Assembly (NCBI GenBank): GCA_022795735.1
Contig: JAAWHG010000022.1
Coordinates: 1 to 40,654, forward strand
Direction: 5' to 3'
Source of the DNA: Oscillospiraceae bacterium
GTDB taxonomy: Bacteria > Bacillota > Clostridia > Oscillospirales > Oscillospiraceae
DNA length: 40,654 bases
The translations under genes and the position numbers were made by a program. Within the stretch, counting starts at the first letter, position 1. Every line of letters begins with the position of its first letter. Below are positions 24,248 through 32,887 of this stretch, piece after piece. Below the pieces are notes generated by a model. The model saw only the letters and a program-made list of their open reading frames with translations, did not search any database and was not told the origin of the DNA.

Positions 24248-25297
24248 TTATGCTTCGCTGTCGATCAGAATCTTGCCCTTGACCGCCCCCGGCGTCAAAA
24301 ACAGCTCGAAGGCGCGCGCGATCTGGGACAGCGGGATTTTCTCAAAGATAAAGGACTCGTCAAACTTCAGCGCGCCCGTCCCGAAGTAATGGGCGGTCAG
24401 ACTCCACTCGTCCCCGGGGAAGGGGGCGGAATAGCTCATCCACGACCCGGTCAGCCGGAATTCCTTCCGGTTCATCTGCTCCCACTCGTCCACGCCGAAG
24501 GTCAGCTCCCGCGTCGGGGTCCCGATGCAGCAGACCTGGCCCTTGTTGGCCGCCAGACGGAAGGCCAGCTTTAATGTAATCGTATTGCCGGCGGTCTCAT
24601 ACACATAGTCGAAGCCCCGTCCGCCGGTGATGGCGTCCACCTCGGTCAGGAAGTCCTTGTCCCCGGAGTTGACCCCGTAGTCGGCCCCCATGCGTTTGGC
24701 GAGGGCCAGCCGCTCGGGCACGACGTCAAACACCACAATGGTCTTCGCGCCAAAGATTCTGGCCCACTGCATGGTCATCAGGCCGACGGTGCCGCCGCCC
24801 AGAATGGCGACCGTCCCGCCGCCCTTGAAATCCAGCCGCCGCAGCCCGTGGAGGGCGACGGTAGCGGGCTCAAAGAAAGCCCCTTGCTCAAAGCTGACCT
24901 CGGGGCCAAACTTGACGACGTTGCGCTCCGGCATCAGAACGTACTCGGCGAAGCTGCCGAACTGCCGGGAGCCGATAAAGCTGTAGTGCTTGCAGAGGGA
25001 ATAGTCCCCCTTCTGGCAGTCCTCGCAGGCCATGCAGGGCACCAACGGCACCCCGGCCACCCGGTCTCCCGGCTGGACCGACGATACGCCTTCGCCCACC
25101 TGCTCCACCGTCCCCGAGAACTCGTGCCCCAGGACGTTGGGATAGAAATGGCAGGCATCGCCGTTGACCCTGGGTACGTCGGAGCCGCAGATTCCGGTGT
25201 ACTTGACCTTTACCAGCACCGTCCCCGGCTGAAGCGCCGGCCTTTCGATGTCCTCGTATCGAATGTCGCCCTTGGCGTGTACGACTCCGGCTTTCAT
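24248..25297 (-). CDS. Zinc-dependent sugar-alcohol dehydrogenase, GatD-like
   Basis: A 349-residue medium-chain dehydrogenase. Catalytic zinc ligands occur in GICGSD and LGHEFSG, the structural zinc site in PCMACEDCQKGDYSLC (four Cys), and the NAD site in AILGGGTVGLM. Extended segments such as GDRVAGVPLVPC, YSFIGSRQFGSFAEYV and GSWMSYSAPFPGDEW resemble galactitol-1-phosphate 5-dehydrogenase (GatD). Since import here is by an ABC transporter, which does not phosphorylate, the substrate may be the free hexitol. AGGAGGCGG lies 9 bases before ATG 25297, so three upstream in-frame ATGs are not used. It follows the kinase gene by 23 bases. Confidence 0.88.
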   Translation of the reverse strand: MKAGVVHAKGDIRYEDIERPALQPGTVLVKVKYTGICGSDVPRVNGDACHFYPNVLGHEFSGTVEQVGEGVSSVQPGDRVAGVPLVPCMACEDCQKGDYSLCKHYSFIGSRQFGSFAEYVLMPERNVVKFGPEVSFEQGAFFEPATVALHGLRRLDFKGGGTVAILGGGTVGLMTMQWARIFGAKTIVVFDVVPERLALAKRMGADYGVNSGDKDFLTEVDAITGGRGFDYVYETAGNTITLKLAFRLAANKGQVCCIGTPTRELTFGVDEWEQMNRKEFRLTGSWMSYSAPFPGDEWSLTAHYFGTGALKFDESFIFEKIPLSQIARAFELFLTPGAVKGKILIDSEA

Positions 25298-25320
25298 GCT
25301 CGGACCGCCTCCTAAATTCA

Positions 25321-26808
25321 TCATTCCTTCGCGCAATCCGCCGCAAAGGTATCTTTTAACGCCTCATAGAGGCGCAGGTATAATTCCATACGCTTTTGAT
25401 ACAGTTCATGCCGCGCCGGGTCTGGCTCATAGACCTTGGTAATTCGGATGGTCCGGGCCACCGCCTCGTCGTAGCCGCGGTAAACCCCGCAGCCCACGCC
25501 GGCCAGCAGCGCCGCGCCCAGCGTGCTTGCCGTGTCCGACGCCGGCACCTGAATGGTCTTGCCGGTCACATCGGCTTTGATCTGGGTCCACAGCGCCGAG
25601 TTGGCGCTTCCCCCCGTGGCGCTGAGCCGGTCCACCTCGACCCCTGTCTCGGCGGCCACCCGCAGATTGTGCTCGAGGGAGTAGGCCACCCCTTCCAACA
25701 GGGCGCGCACCACATGGGCCCGGGTCTTGTCGAAGCCCAGCCCATACAGGACGCCCTTGGCGTCGGGGTCCCAGATGGGGGAGCGCTCCCCCGCCATATA
25801 GGGCAGAAACGTCACCCCGTCCGCGCCGGGCGGGACGTCCTCGGCCTCCCGGGTCAGCTCGCCGAAGCTGGCTTCCCCGCCGAATTGCTGGCGGTACCAG
25901 CGCAGGACGCCGCCGCCCCCCACCGTTCCGCCTTGCAGCAGCCACTGTCCGGGAACCACGTGGGGGCTCAGAATCAATTTTCGATGGGCCAGCGCGCGCC
26001 CGGTGCAGACGCTCATCCCGCCGGCTTGGCCGCCCTGCTCCTGGGTCTGCCCCGGCTTATACACGCCGGCGCCCAGCGTCCCGCAGGCGGCGTCCAGACC
26101 GCCGGCCACCACCGGCGTACCCGCCGTCAGCCCGGTCGCCCGCGCCGCCGCCTCGGTCACCCGGCCCACCACCTGGTCGCAGGGGCAGAGGTCGGGAACC
26201 AGGTCGGTCGAAAGCCCCAGCCGTTCGGCCAGCCCGGCGTCGTAGTGGAGCTGGTTCACGTCAAAGAAATGCAGGCCATAGCTCTGGGACAGGTCTTGAC
26301 TCATCACGCCGGTCAGCATCCACACCACATAGCTGTTGCTCTGCAAAAACTTGTCGGCGTAGCGGAACAGCTCGGGCCGTTCCTTCTTGAACCACAGCAG
26401 CTTGGGGGTGGTGTAGGAGGGCTGAAACGGGTTGCCGCTGCACTGGAAGATTTCCTCTCCCAATTCGGCCTCTACCCGCGCGCAGATGTCCTTGGCCCGC
26501 GTGTCCATCCAAATGGGGGTCCGGGCCATCACGTGGCCCTCCCGGCTGATGGGGACGGCCGACCAGCTCTGTCCGTCCACGCCGATTCCGCAGATATCGG
26601 ACGGCTTGACCAACCGGAGCACCTGCCCGATGGCCTCGCAGATGGCCTCCCACCACTCGCCGGGCTCCTGCTCGGCCCAGCCCGCCTCGGGATGGTACAC
26701 TGGATAGGCACGGCTGGCCTGGGCCTTGACCGCGCCGTCGGGGGTGAACGCCGCCACCTTACAGGCCGACGTTCCGATGTCAATTCCAAGCAAATATTCC
26801 TTTGCCAT
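25321..26808 (-). CDS. FGGY-family carbohydrate kinase (xylulokinase-like)
   Basis: A 495-residue kinase of the XylB branch: N-terminal phosphate site LGIDIGTSACKVAAF, GVDGQSWSAVP, WMDTRA, GGLDAACGTLGAGV and the C-terminal adenosine-site region ATGGSANSALWTQIKADV. FGGY kinases phosphorylate ketoses or polyols with ATP. It is the first gene of the minus-strand operon, with GAGGTGG ahead of ATG 26808 and a consensus promoter just upstream. Beside a GatD-like dehydrogenase and a GatZ-like protein, a ketohexose such as tagatose is a reasonable substrate guess, but xylulose-type ketoses are equally open from sequence alone. Confidence 0.9.
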   Translation of the reverse strand: MAKEYLLGIDIGTSACKVAAFTPDGAVKAQASRAYPVYHPEAGWAEQEPGEWWEAICEAIGQVLRLVKPSDICGIGVDGQSWSAVPISREGHVMARTPIWMDTRAKDICARVEAELGEEIFQCSGNPFQPSYTTPKLLWFKKERPELFRYADKFLQSNSYVVWMLTGVMSQDLSQSYGLHFFDVNQLHYDAGLAERLGLSTDLVPDLCPCDQVVGRVTEAAARATGLTAGTPVVAGGLDAACGTLGAGVYKPGQTQEQGGQAGGMSVCTGRALAHRKLILSPHVVPGQWLLQGGTVGGGGVLRWYRQQFGGEASFGELTREAEDVPPGADGVTFLPYMAGERSPIWDPDAKGVLYGLGFDKTRAHVVRALLEGVAYSLEHNLRVAAETGVEVDRLSATGGSANSALWTQIKADVTGKTIQVPASDTASTLGAALLAGVGCGVYRGYDEAVARTIRITKVYEPDPARHELYQKRMELYLRLYEALKDTFAADCAKE

Positions 26809-26832
26809 TGCCTATCCACCTCTTGTCGTTTT

Positions 26833-26883
26833 ATTCTACCATCCGCCCCGGCGGGTGTCAATGAACATAGCGCGAAACGTTTC
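26833..26883 (-). promoter_or_regulatory. Promoter and LacI-type operator of the sugar operon
   Basis: On the minus strand TTGACA (26861-26856) and TAGAAT (26838-26833) have a 17-base spacer that itself contains a GC-rich inverted repeat. The perfect 10-base palindrome GAAACGTTTC lies at 26874-26883, centred about 52 bases before the expected start. This matches the half-site style of LacI-family operators. The remaining 140 bases up to 27025 show no gene. Confidence 0.75.
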
Positions 26884-27025
26884 ACCCTGTTTTTTATGCA
26901 AAACAGATAAAAAACCAATGGCGAAATTATGTGGATTCTAGGGCCTTCTTCTCTTTTGCCGCTCTATCTGGCGGAAACTGGCGATTGTTTTTGCGCGCTT
27001 GTCCGGCTGCTGGCTGCAATCAGCC

Positions 27026-29608
27026 TCAATACTCAGGTGCTATGAAGTATACGATATCGCCGCCGGATACCGCTCCGTTCGATGGATTAGCCGTGCGGCT
27101 CCGGCGCGTCACCTTGTTGTCGATATTTCCCTCAATGGTATGGAAGACCAAGTTCTGACCATTCCACTGCACGCTCTCCACGATACCTGTATGGCTCAGG
27201 TTCGCCTGGGTATGCGGGGTGCCGCTCCAGGAAAACAGGATCAGGTCTCCGGCCTGAGGCGTGTAACGGCCTCCGGCGTATACTGTGTCGCTCCAGCCGT
27301 AATATGGGGCGGCAAAAATTCCGACGTTGGCGCTGGGACTGCTCTGGACAATGCTGGCGGGGACGCCTGCCTGCCGGATGCACCAGGAGGCGAACTCGGA
27401 GCACCAGGCCGAACCATTGGTTCCCATAAAACGGCCATACTCCGTGTAGTTGCTTTTTCCGGCCTTGACACCGCGCAGCTCATCATCGCTGTCGCTTTCA
27501 CAATAGCCAATTTGCGAGGCGGCCACGGCGATTATGTCCTTGCGGTAATCTCCGGTGAGGGTCACGTTTTTCAAAGCGGTATAGTACCGGCCGGACTGAT
27601 AAGAGTCAGAATAGTGATGCGACAGCGTCTTGAGATGGTCCCGCAGCCGGATATATACAGCTGCGCACTCACACCGCTGCATCGTGGCCGCGCCGTTGAA
27701 GGTGCCAGAGCTGTCAGTGCCTTTGAGCAGTCCCAGACTGTAACAGGTGGCAACGGCGGTCCGATTTATAGCGTCCACCGTATCCCAGTCGGGGATTTGC
27801 GGGGCAATCTCACGGATGGCGGCGGAATCCAGGGCAGACCCGCCCTGGTCTATCAGGATGTTCAACATCATCTGGGCCATTTGGCAGCGGGTAACCGGGC
27901 TGTTGAAATTCCGGCTCCCGATATCGCTGAGGAGATTGTGAGAGTCGGCCACTTTGACATGGGGCGTGTACCAGGGCTGGGACGCGTCGCGCTGTCCAAC
28001 TTCTGTGGGGTAGAAAGCGCGCGTGACAATGGCGGTAAATTCGGCCAGCGTCACGGCGCCGGCGGGTCTGAATATCCGCGTACCGGTAGCGGCGTCATAG
28101 GCGGCGCCGTTGACGGCGCCATCCGCAAAGGCCTGCTGTACACTGTCGTAAAACCACTGGTTGGAGTCTACGTCCGCGAAAGCGCCGGCGTCCGCGGCAG
28201 CCGGGAATCTGGCAAGTACCTCTCGCCTTGCGCGGGAAGACGCGACAATCTCCTGACGCTCCGGGTCAAACGACAGCCCAATCCCATCACGAAACTCGTT
28301 AAATTTCCCATCCTGGGAGCTCTGCGGCGTAAATGGAATCAAACCGCACGTCTGCTTCTCTCCACTGGAGAGCTCATAACGAATCAGATTTTGATCCATA
28401 TCCACATAATACAGGTTTCCATTCAACCAGACGATGCCGGAGTAAGTATAATACGCGTCCTCTTCAATCCGCGTATAGATGGGCAGGTCGGCGAGGTGGA
28501 CGCCGCCGCCTGAAACCGGCCCATGGTAGAGCTTACAGGTTCGCGCATTGATCCGGCGGACATAGTAGTAGCTGTCGTTCCAGCGGTATATCGGGAAATC
28601 GGTTCTGTTGTTAAACGCCCAGTCGGCTGACTCATAGTTGGCGCTGTCACAGACCGGCGCTTTCTGCGGCCCGAGGCCCGGCCCTTCGATTGTCCAGTTT
28701 TTGTATTCCAGTTTTTGCATGGCCGCATCGGAGCGCAAAAAAGATTCATGCCGCGAGCGGCCTTTCAGGGATGGAACGGGACCGTTGGCGCGGTCCACGT
28801 CAATATGGTAATATTCCCCATCTATTTCCACCATGTTCCAGACGTGATCCATCTCGTCGCTGCCTACCAATACGCAGGGAATGCCCAGGCGGGTAAGCAG
28901 TGTACGATAGGCCAAGGCGGTGCCGCGGCAAACCGGACCGCTTTCCATGCCTAAAATGGCGGACATGGAGTTCCAACATTCTTTCGGCGCCTCATCTACG
29001 CGGCCGACGCTCACTTCCCAATTGTACATGTTTTGAATCGCCAAAATGTCATAAATGGCGAGCATTTGTTCAACTGGGTCCGTGATTCCGGCGGTTTGGG
29101 CAATCAGACTGTCAACAGCCTTGTTATAGCTGTCAATCAGAGCGCCAATGTTATCCGGGTCTGAAGCATATACATGATACGCGGGGTACAGCCCAATCAA
29201 CCGTGTGGGCTTCGAATCGCTTTCTTTCCACTTTGGGCCCGACCGTTCATTAATATAAAAGTATTCAGGATGGTTAAAAACAACCAACCGGTACACTCTG
29301 TTAACCAGCTCACGGTCCGGACTGCTGCCGGCTTCTTGAACCTTTGAAATGTCAATATAAGATTTCCCATCTATTCCAATCAAATTTTGGATTCCGTCCT
29401 CAATCAGTTGGTATAGCCGGCTCGCGGTATTGTAATCTTCACCTTCCTTTAAAATCTGCGCCACACCGACAGGCACTTTCAAGGGCGTTTGATCGCTGTT
29501 CGATGCCTGGACGGGCGTGATAAAGTAAAAATAGCATGCAGCTGCCGCAATCAGCATCATGGCTGCATGCCGCAGCAAACGAAACGCTGACATGGAATGT
29601 TTTCTCAT
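27026..29608 (-). CDS. Exported transglutaminase-like / SLH / CHAP multidomain protein
   Basis: An 860-residue secreted protein. A signal peptide spans about 1-35. A transglutaminase-like region at about 175-275 keeps a Cys227-His255-Asp270 triad (GPVCRGTALAY, DHVWNMV, YYHIDVDR). Residues 335-455 form a beta-rich YYYV/NLYYVD repeat region. Three SLH-like repeats follow at about 475-530, 545-590 and 608-655, which would attach the protein to cell-wall polymers. The C terminus is a CHAP-type domain with candidate Cys736 (AWCSEFASWC), His806 (LSHTGIV) and Glu826. AGGAGGGG precedes ATG 29608. Base composition looks less GC-rich than its neighbours. It lies 53 bases after the LacI-family gene. A cell-wall remodelling or cross-linking role is inferred; substrates are unknown. 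Confidence 0.85.
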   Translation of the reverse strand: MRKHSMSAFRLLRHAAMMLIAAAACYFYFITPVQASNSDQTPLKVPVGVAQILKEGEDYNTASRLYQLIEDGIQNLIGIDGKSYIDISKVQEAGSSPDRELVNRVYRLVVFNHPEYFYINERSGPKWKESDSKPTRLIGLYPAYHVYASDPDNIGALIDSYNKAVDSLIAQTAGITDPVEQMLAIYDILAIQNMYNWEVSVGRVDEAPKECWNSMSAILGMESGPVCRGTALAYRTLLTRLGIPCVLVGSDEMDHVWNMVEIDGEYYHIDVDRANGPVPSLKGRSRHESFLRSDAAMQKLEYKNWTIEGPGLGPQKAPVCDSANYESADWAFNNRTDFPIYRWNDSYYYVRRINARTCKLYHGPVSGGGVHLADLPIYTRIEEDAYYTYSGIVWLNGNLYYVDMDQNLIRYELSSGEKQTCGLIPFTPQSSQDGKFNEFRDGIGLSFDPERQEIVASSRARREVLARFPAAADAGAFADVDSNQWFYDSVQQAFADGAVNGAAYDAATGTRIFRPAGAVTLAEFTAIVTRAFYPTEVGQRDASQPWYTPHVKVADSHNLLSDIGSRNFNSPVTRCQMAQMMLNILIDQGGSALDSAAIREIAPQIPDWDTVDAINRTAVATCYSLGLLKGTDSSGTFNGAATMQRCECAAVYIRLRDHLKTLSHHYSDSYQSGRYYTALKNVTLTGDYRKDIIAVAASQIGYCESDSDDELRGVKAGKSNYTEYGRFMGTNGSAWCSEFASWCIRQAGVPASIVQSSPSANVGIFAAPYYGWSDTVYAGGRYTPQAGDLILFSWSGTPHTQANLSHTGIVESVQWNGQNLVFHTIEGNIDNKVTRRSRTANPSNGAVSGGDIVYFIAPEY

Positions 29609-29661
29609 TACAACCCCTCCTGTCTCAGTCGAAATGGCTTGGTTTTGCGGTCATACTTTGG

Positions 29662-30684
29662 TTACTTTGATAATTTGGAAGCAGACAATAGGGGCAGAAT
29701 CGAATTTCCGGCCTTGAGGCGAGTCCCCAAAACAATTTCAGCGGGGGGGCCGTCCTCTCCCTCAATTCGCCGGAGCAGCAGCTCCACCGCCTTGTCCCCC
29801 ATCTGGCGCATGGGCTGGACGACGGTGTGAAGCTGGGGCTCGACAATGTGCTCGAGCAGCAGGTCGTCGAAGCTCAGCAGGGAGATGCCCTCCGGGCAGG
29901 CCACCCCCGCCTCATGCACCGCCATCACCGCCCCCAGCGACACCTCGTAGTTGGTCATAAACACGGCGGTGGGGGGCTCGGGCAGGCCGAGAAGCCGGCG
30001 CATGCTGTCGTGCCCGAACTCAATGGCGTGGGTCCCGGTCTGCCGGTACGCCTGGTCGGGGATGATACCGGCCGCCTCCATCGCCGCCTCGTAGCCCCGG
30101 TAGCGCTCCCAGCCGGTGTACAGCCGCTCGTCGGAGCTGATGACCGCAATCCGCCGGTGGCCCTTGTCCAGCAAAAGCTCCACGGCGCGGACGGCGGCGG
30201 CGTAGTTGTCAATGCGGACGCAGTCAAACCCGCCGCCCGGGAAGACCCGGTCGAGAAGGGCGACCGGCACCCCGGCGCGGCGCGCCGGTTCGAGAAAGGA
30301 CGGGTCCTGCGAAACCGGGATGACCAGAATGCCCGCCACCTTCTTGCTCAGCAGAAACTGGACGTTGTCGGCCTCGGCCTGGGCCGAGTTGTTGGAATCA
30401 CAGATGAGCAGTCCGTAGCCCTGCCGCCGCAACGCCTCCCCGGCGTACTTGATGAGCTTGCCGCAAAAGAGATTTTCCACACCGTAGACCACCATTCCGA
30501 TGGTCTGGGTTTTGGAGGTGACCAGCCCGCGGGCCAGTTCGTTGACCTCATAGTGCAGCTCGGCGACGGCGGCCTCGATCTTGCGCCGGTTTTCGGGCAG
30601 GAGGTTGCCGCCGTTGAGGTATTTGGAGATTGTGGCCAGTGAGAGCCCTGTTTTTTCGCGAATATCCTTTATGGTTGCGGCCAC
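29662..30684 (-). CDS. LacI-family transcription regulator
   Basis: A 340-residue regulator with an N-terminal helix-turn-helix (AATIKDIREKTGLSLATISKYLNGGN), hinge helix region NELARGLVTSKTQTIGMVV and a type I sugar-binding fold (YGLLICDSNNSAQAE, GHRRIAVISSDERLYTGWERYRGYEAA). The start is GTG 30684, with GAGGAGGG six bases ahead; an in-frame ATG at 30702 precedes the ribosome site and is rejected. It probably represses the kinase-led sugar operon by binding GAAACGTTTC at 26874. An 860-residue exported protein gene separates the two, which is unusual for a local regulator. Confidence 0.9.
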   Translation of the reverse strand: MAATIKDIREKTGLSLATISKYLNGGNLLPENRRKIEAAVAELHYEVNELARGLVTSKTQTIGMVVYGVENLFCGKLIKYAGEALRRQGYGLLICDSNNSAQAEADNVQFLLSKKVAGILVIPVSQDPSFLEPARRAGVPVALLDRVFPGGGFDCVRIDNYAAAVRAVELLLDKGHRRIAVISSDERLYTGWERYRGYEAAMEAAGIIPDQAYRQTGTHAIEFGHDSMRRLLGLPEPPTAVFMTNYEVSLGAVMAVHEAGVACPEGISLLSFDDLLLEHIVEPQLHTVVQPMRQMGDKAVELLLRRIEGEDGPPAEIVLGTRLKAGNSILPLLSASKLSK

Positions 30685-30789
30685 AGTCCGCCCTCCTCGC
30701 ATGATGTAAAAAGCGGGCCCCTCCACTCCCCGGCCGGGCATTGGGCCCCCAGCGGGGGCGCGGACGGGAAGCGGAAGGGCCTTTGCGGA

Positions 30790-31515
30790 TTATCCCCAAC
30801 CGTCGGAGTTGCGCTGCTGCCATTCGCGGCGGTTGCCGACCTGGATGTTGAAGAGAATCTTATTGAGCGCGTCGGTCTCCTGATCGCCGAGCTGGGCGAA
30901 GAGGAAGCCATAGCGGAAGATACCGGAGGTGAACTCGTTGGCTCGGATGACCTGGCCGAGGAAGACCATCGGCGCGTACTTCGCCACCCGAATCTCCATC
31001 CGGAGCACCTCGCCGAGACCATGTACATACTCCGACTGGAAGCAGGCGCCGCCGACGCTGATGTTGACCAGGCGGCACAGCTCGGGCTGCGCCAGCTTGG
31101 TATCAGACTCGGCATAGACGGATATGTCGCACTCCAGCGGCAGCCGGAAATTGCTGCGGTTCTCCGAGTGCATGACCATCTCCACCTTTTCCAGCTTGCA
31201 GAAGACCCGGCTGGACTGTACGACAACCCCCATCAGCTCGTAGGGCTTGCCGTTGGCGGCGAGACCGCGCACCCGCAGCTCGTCGCCCGGCTCGCACAGC
31301 TCCAGGGAGAGCTGGCCGGGCAGACGCTCGATGCTCAGCTCACCGTCGGAAAAGTCGGCAATCCGCCCGTCAAACAGGTGCCTGCCGCTCCGCAGAAAGA
31401 CATTGATGGAAAGCTTCAGGGAGAGGGGAGGCATCGCCGCTTTTTTGTCCGTCCGCCGGCCGGCGCCCTCGTCCTGCGTGCCCGAGCTTTTAAAAAGGTA
31501 GGATAAAACGCCCAT
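30790..31515 (-). CDS. PilZ-domain protein, YcgR-like (c-di-GMP effector)
   Basis: A 241-residue cytoplasmic protein. Residues 30-110 form a YcgR-type N-terminal beta domain. The PilZ domain follows with RxxxR (Arg120 to Arg124, RSNFR) and NISVGG at 151-156, the two c-di-GMP binding motifs. Such proteins bind c-di-GMP and slow flagellar motors or change surface functions. A GGTGAT site precedes ATG 31515. No flagellar gene is adjacent; the LacI-family gene lies 105 bases downstream and may be cotranscribed. Confidence 0.88.
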   Translation of the reverse strand: MGVLSYLFKSSGTQDEGAGRRTDKKAAMPPLSLKLSINVFLRSGRHLFDGRIADFSDGELSIERLPGQLSLELCEPGDELRVRGLAANGKPYELMGVVVQSSRVFCKLEKVEMVMHSENRSNFRLPLECDISVYAESDTKLAQPELCRLVNISVGGACFQSEYVHGLGEVLRMEIRVAKYAPMVFLGQVIRANEFTSGIFRYGFLFAQLGDQETDALNKILFNIQVGNRREWQQRNSDGWG

Positions 31516-31594
31516 AAAATATCACCTAACTAATATGATAATGAACGGAAGAGGCCCCGCCGCGAAGGTGCGGATGGGCGCTGTATATATTTTG

Positions 31595-31623
31595 ATTTTC
31601 TCATAGACCGGGCGTTTTGTCAA
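31595..31623 (-). promoter_or_regulatory. Candidate promoter of the PilZ gene
   Basis: On the minus strand TTGACA at 31623-31618 and GAAAAT at 31600-31595 have a 17-base spacer; the leader is about 75 bases. Confidence 0.5.
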
Positions 31624-31668
31624 CCCATTTTTGGTGTGAAATTGGTATTGAATGTGTGAAAAAAATTC

Positions 31669-31696
31669 TTGACATTTCCATACATCCTGCTATAAT
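31669..31696 (+). promoter_or_regulatory. Promoter of rplJ-rplL
   Basis: TTGACA at 31669-31674 and TATAAT at 31691-31696, both full consensus, have a 16-base spacer. Confidence 0.9.
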
Positions 31697-31702
31697 ATCT
31701 GA

Positions 31703-31810
31703 GATGCCGGAGACAGCAGGGGGCCAACGCGCCGTAATTCCTGCCGAGGCGACACAGACGTATGCTACCAATGTGTCCTCATGTCTTTGGCGTGAGGACA
31801 CTTTATTTTT
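31703..31810 (+). ncRNA. Ribosomal protein L10 leader with attenuator
   Basis: The 5' part has the L10-leader layout: GCAGG (31716-31720) pairs with CCTGC (31740-31744) and is flanked by GGAGAC and GAGGC, the kink-turn type site bound by the L10(L12)4 complex. A terminator follows: gtgtcctca (31773-31781) with tgaggacac (31793-31801) and a T-rich tract to 31810. The stretch gaggcgacac at 31746-31755 could pair with gtgtcctc and prevent the terminator. Binding of excess L10 would then stop transcription before rplJ. Confidence 0.85.
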
Positions 31811-31826
31811 GGAGGTGACACAAGTT

Positions 31827-32408
31827 ATGCCCAACGCACAGGTTCTGGAAAGCAAAAAGGCTGCCGTGGACGCTCTGGCCGAGCGGCTGAAAAATTCCAC
31901 CGCCGCCGTTTTCGTGGACTACAAGGGAATCAACGTCGCCCAGGACACCGCGCTCCGCAACCAGTTCCGCGAAGCCGGCGTGGAGTACACCGTCGTCAAG
32001 AACACCCTGACCCGGTTTGCCGCCAACAAGATTGGCTATTCTGAGTTCGACGAGCTGCTCAACGGCACCACGTCCCTGGCGACCACCACCGATGACCCCA
32101 TCGCCCCGGCGCGTATCGTCAGTGAGTTCGCAAAGAAGAACAAGGATCTCATCAAGATCAAAGGCGGCCTCATTGAGGGCAAGGTCCTCTCGGTGGCCGA
32201 GCTCAACGCCTTTGGCGAGCTGCCGTCCAAGAACGCCCTGGTTGCCCAGGTGCTCGGCACTTTCCTGGCCCCCATCACCAGTCTGGCCGTCGTGCTCGAC
32301 CAGATCGCCAAGAAGGGCGGCGCGCCCGAAGAAGCGCCCAAGGCCGAAGAGGCTCCCGCCGCTGAGGCCGCGCCTGAAGCGCCCGCAGAAGCCGCGCCCG
32401 AGGCTTAA
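31827..32408 (+). CDS. rplJ: 50S ribosomal protein L10
   Basis: A 193-residue protein that anchors the L12 stalk on 23S rRNA. MPNAQVLESKKAAVDALAERLKNS, VFVDYKGINV and EYTVVKNTL identify L10, and the C-terminal helix is followed by an Ala/Glu/Pro tail of about 25 residues, longer than usual. GGAGGTG lies 9 bases before ATG 31827. It is cotranscribed with rplL and controlled by the L10 leader. In most bacteria it follows rplA on the same strand; here rplA is on the opposite strand beyond a regulator gene. Confidence 0.97.
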   Translation: MPNAQVLESKKAAVDALAERLKNSTAAVFVDYKGINVAQDTALRNQFREAGVEYTVVKNTLTRFAANKIGYSEFDELLNGTTSLATTTDDPIAPARIVSEFAKKNKDLIKIKGGLIEGKVLSVAELNAFGELPSKNALVAQVLGTFLAPITSLAVVLDQIAKKGGAPEEAPKAEEAPAAEAAPEAPAEAAPEA

Positions 32409-32442
32409 TCACACATATTATCTGTTATAGGAGGATATACAA

Positions 32443-32820
32443 ATGGCTAGCGAAAAAGTTACCGCCATGATCGAAGAGGTCAAGGCTCTGTCCGTTCTCG
32501 AGCTGTCCGAGCTCGTCCATGCTCTTGAGGAGGCCTTCGGCGTTTCCGCCGCCGCTGCCGCCGTTGCCGCTCCCGCCGCCGGCGCTGCCGCTGCCGCCGA
32601 GGACGAGAAGACCGAGTTCGACGTCGTGCTCAACTCCGCCGGCGCCAACAAGATCGGCGTCATCAAGGTTGTCCGCGAGGTCACCGGCCTGGGCCTGAAG
32701 GAAGCCAAGGCTCTGGTTGACGGCGCGCCCTCCAAGGTCAAGGAGGCCATCTCCAAGGACGACGCCGAGGCTCTGGTTGCCAAGCTCAAGGAGGCTGGCG
32801 CTGAGGCCGAGGCCAAATAA
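32443..32820 (+). CDS. rplL: 50S ribosomal protein L7/L12
   Basis: A 125-residue stalk protein: N-terminal dimerisation helices ([18 protein letters not shown]), an Ala/Pro-rich hinge and the C-terminal factor-binding domain ([23 protein letters not shown]). It recruits translation GTPases. An AGGAGG site precedes ATG 32443, 34 bases after rplJ. A strong terminator follows, and rpoB, its usual downstream neighbour, is absent. Confidence 0.98.
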   Translation: MASEKVTAMIEEVKALSVLELSELVHALEEAFGVSAAAAAVAAPAAGAAAAAEDEKTEFDVVLNSAGANKIGVIKVVREVTGLGLKEAKALVDGAPSKVKEAISKDDAEALVAKLKEAGAEAEAK

Positions 32821-32849
32821 GAAGCTTCCGCATCTTTGTTTGAAGAGAA

Positions 32850-32887
32850 GGACCCGCCTGTCCGCCTGGACAAGCGGGTCCCTTTTT
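32850..32887 (+). terminator. Terminator of rplJ-rplL
   Basis: A 14-bp stem with one mismatch (ggacccgcctgtcc / ggacaagcgggtcc), a 4-base loop and TTTTT. Confidence 0.9.

Noticed and set aside
26874..26883. GAAACGTTTC as a CcpA cre site
   Set aside because: The central spacing does not fit the 14-base cre consensus; a LacI-family operator for the nearby regulator fits better.
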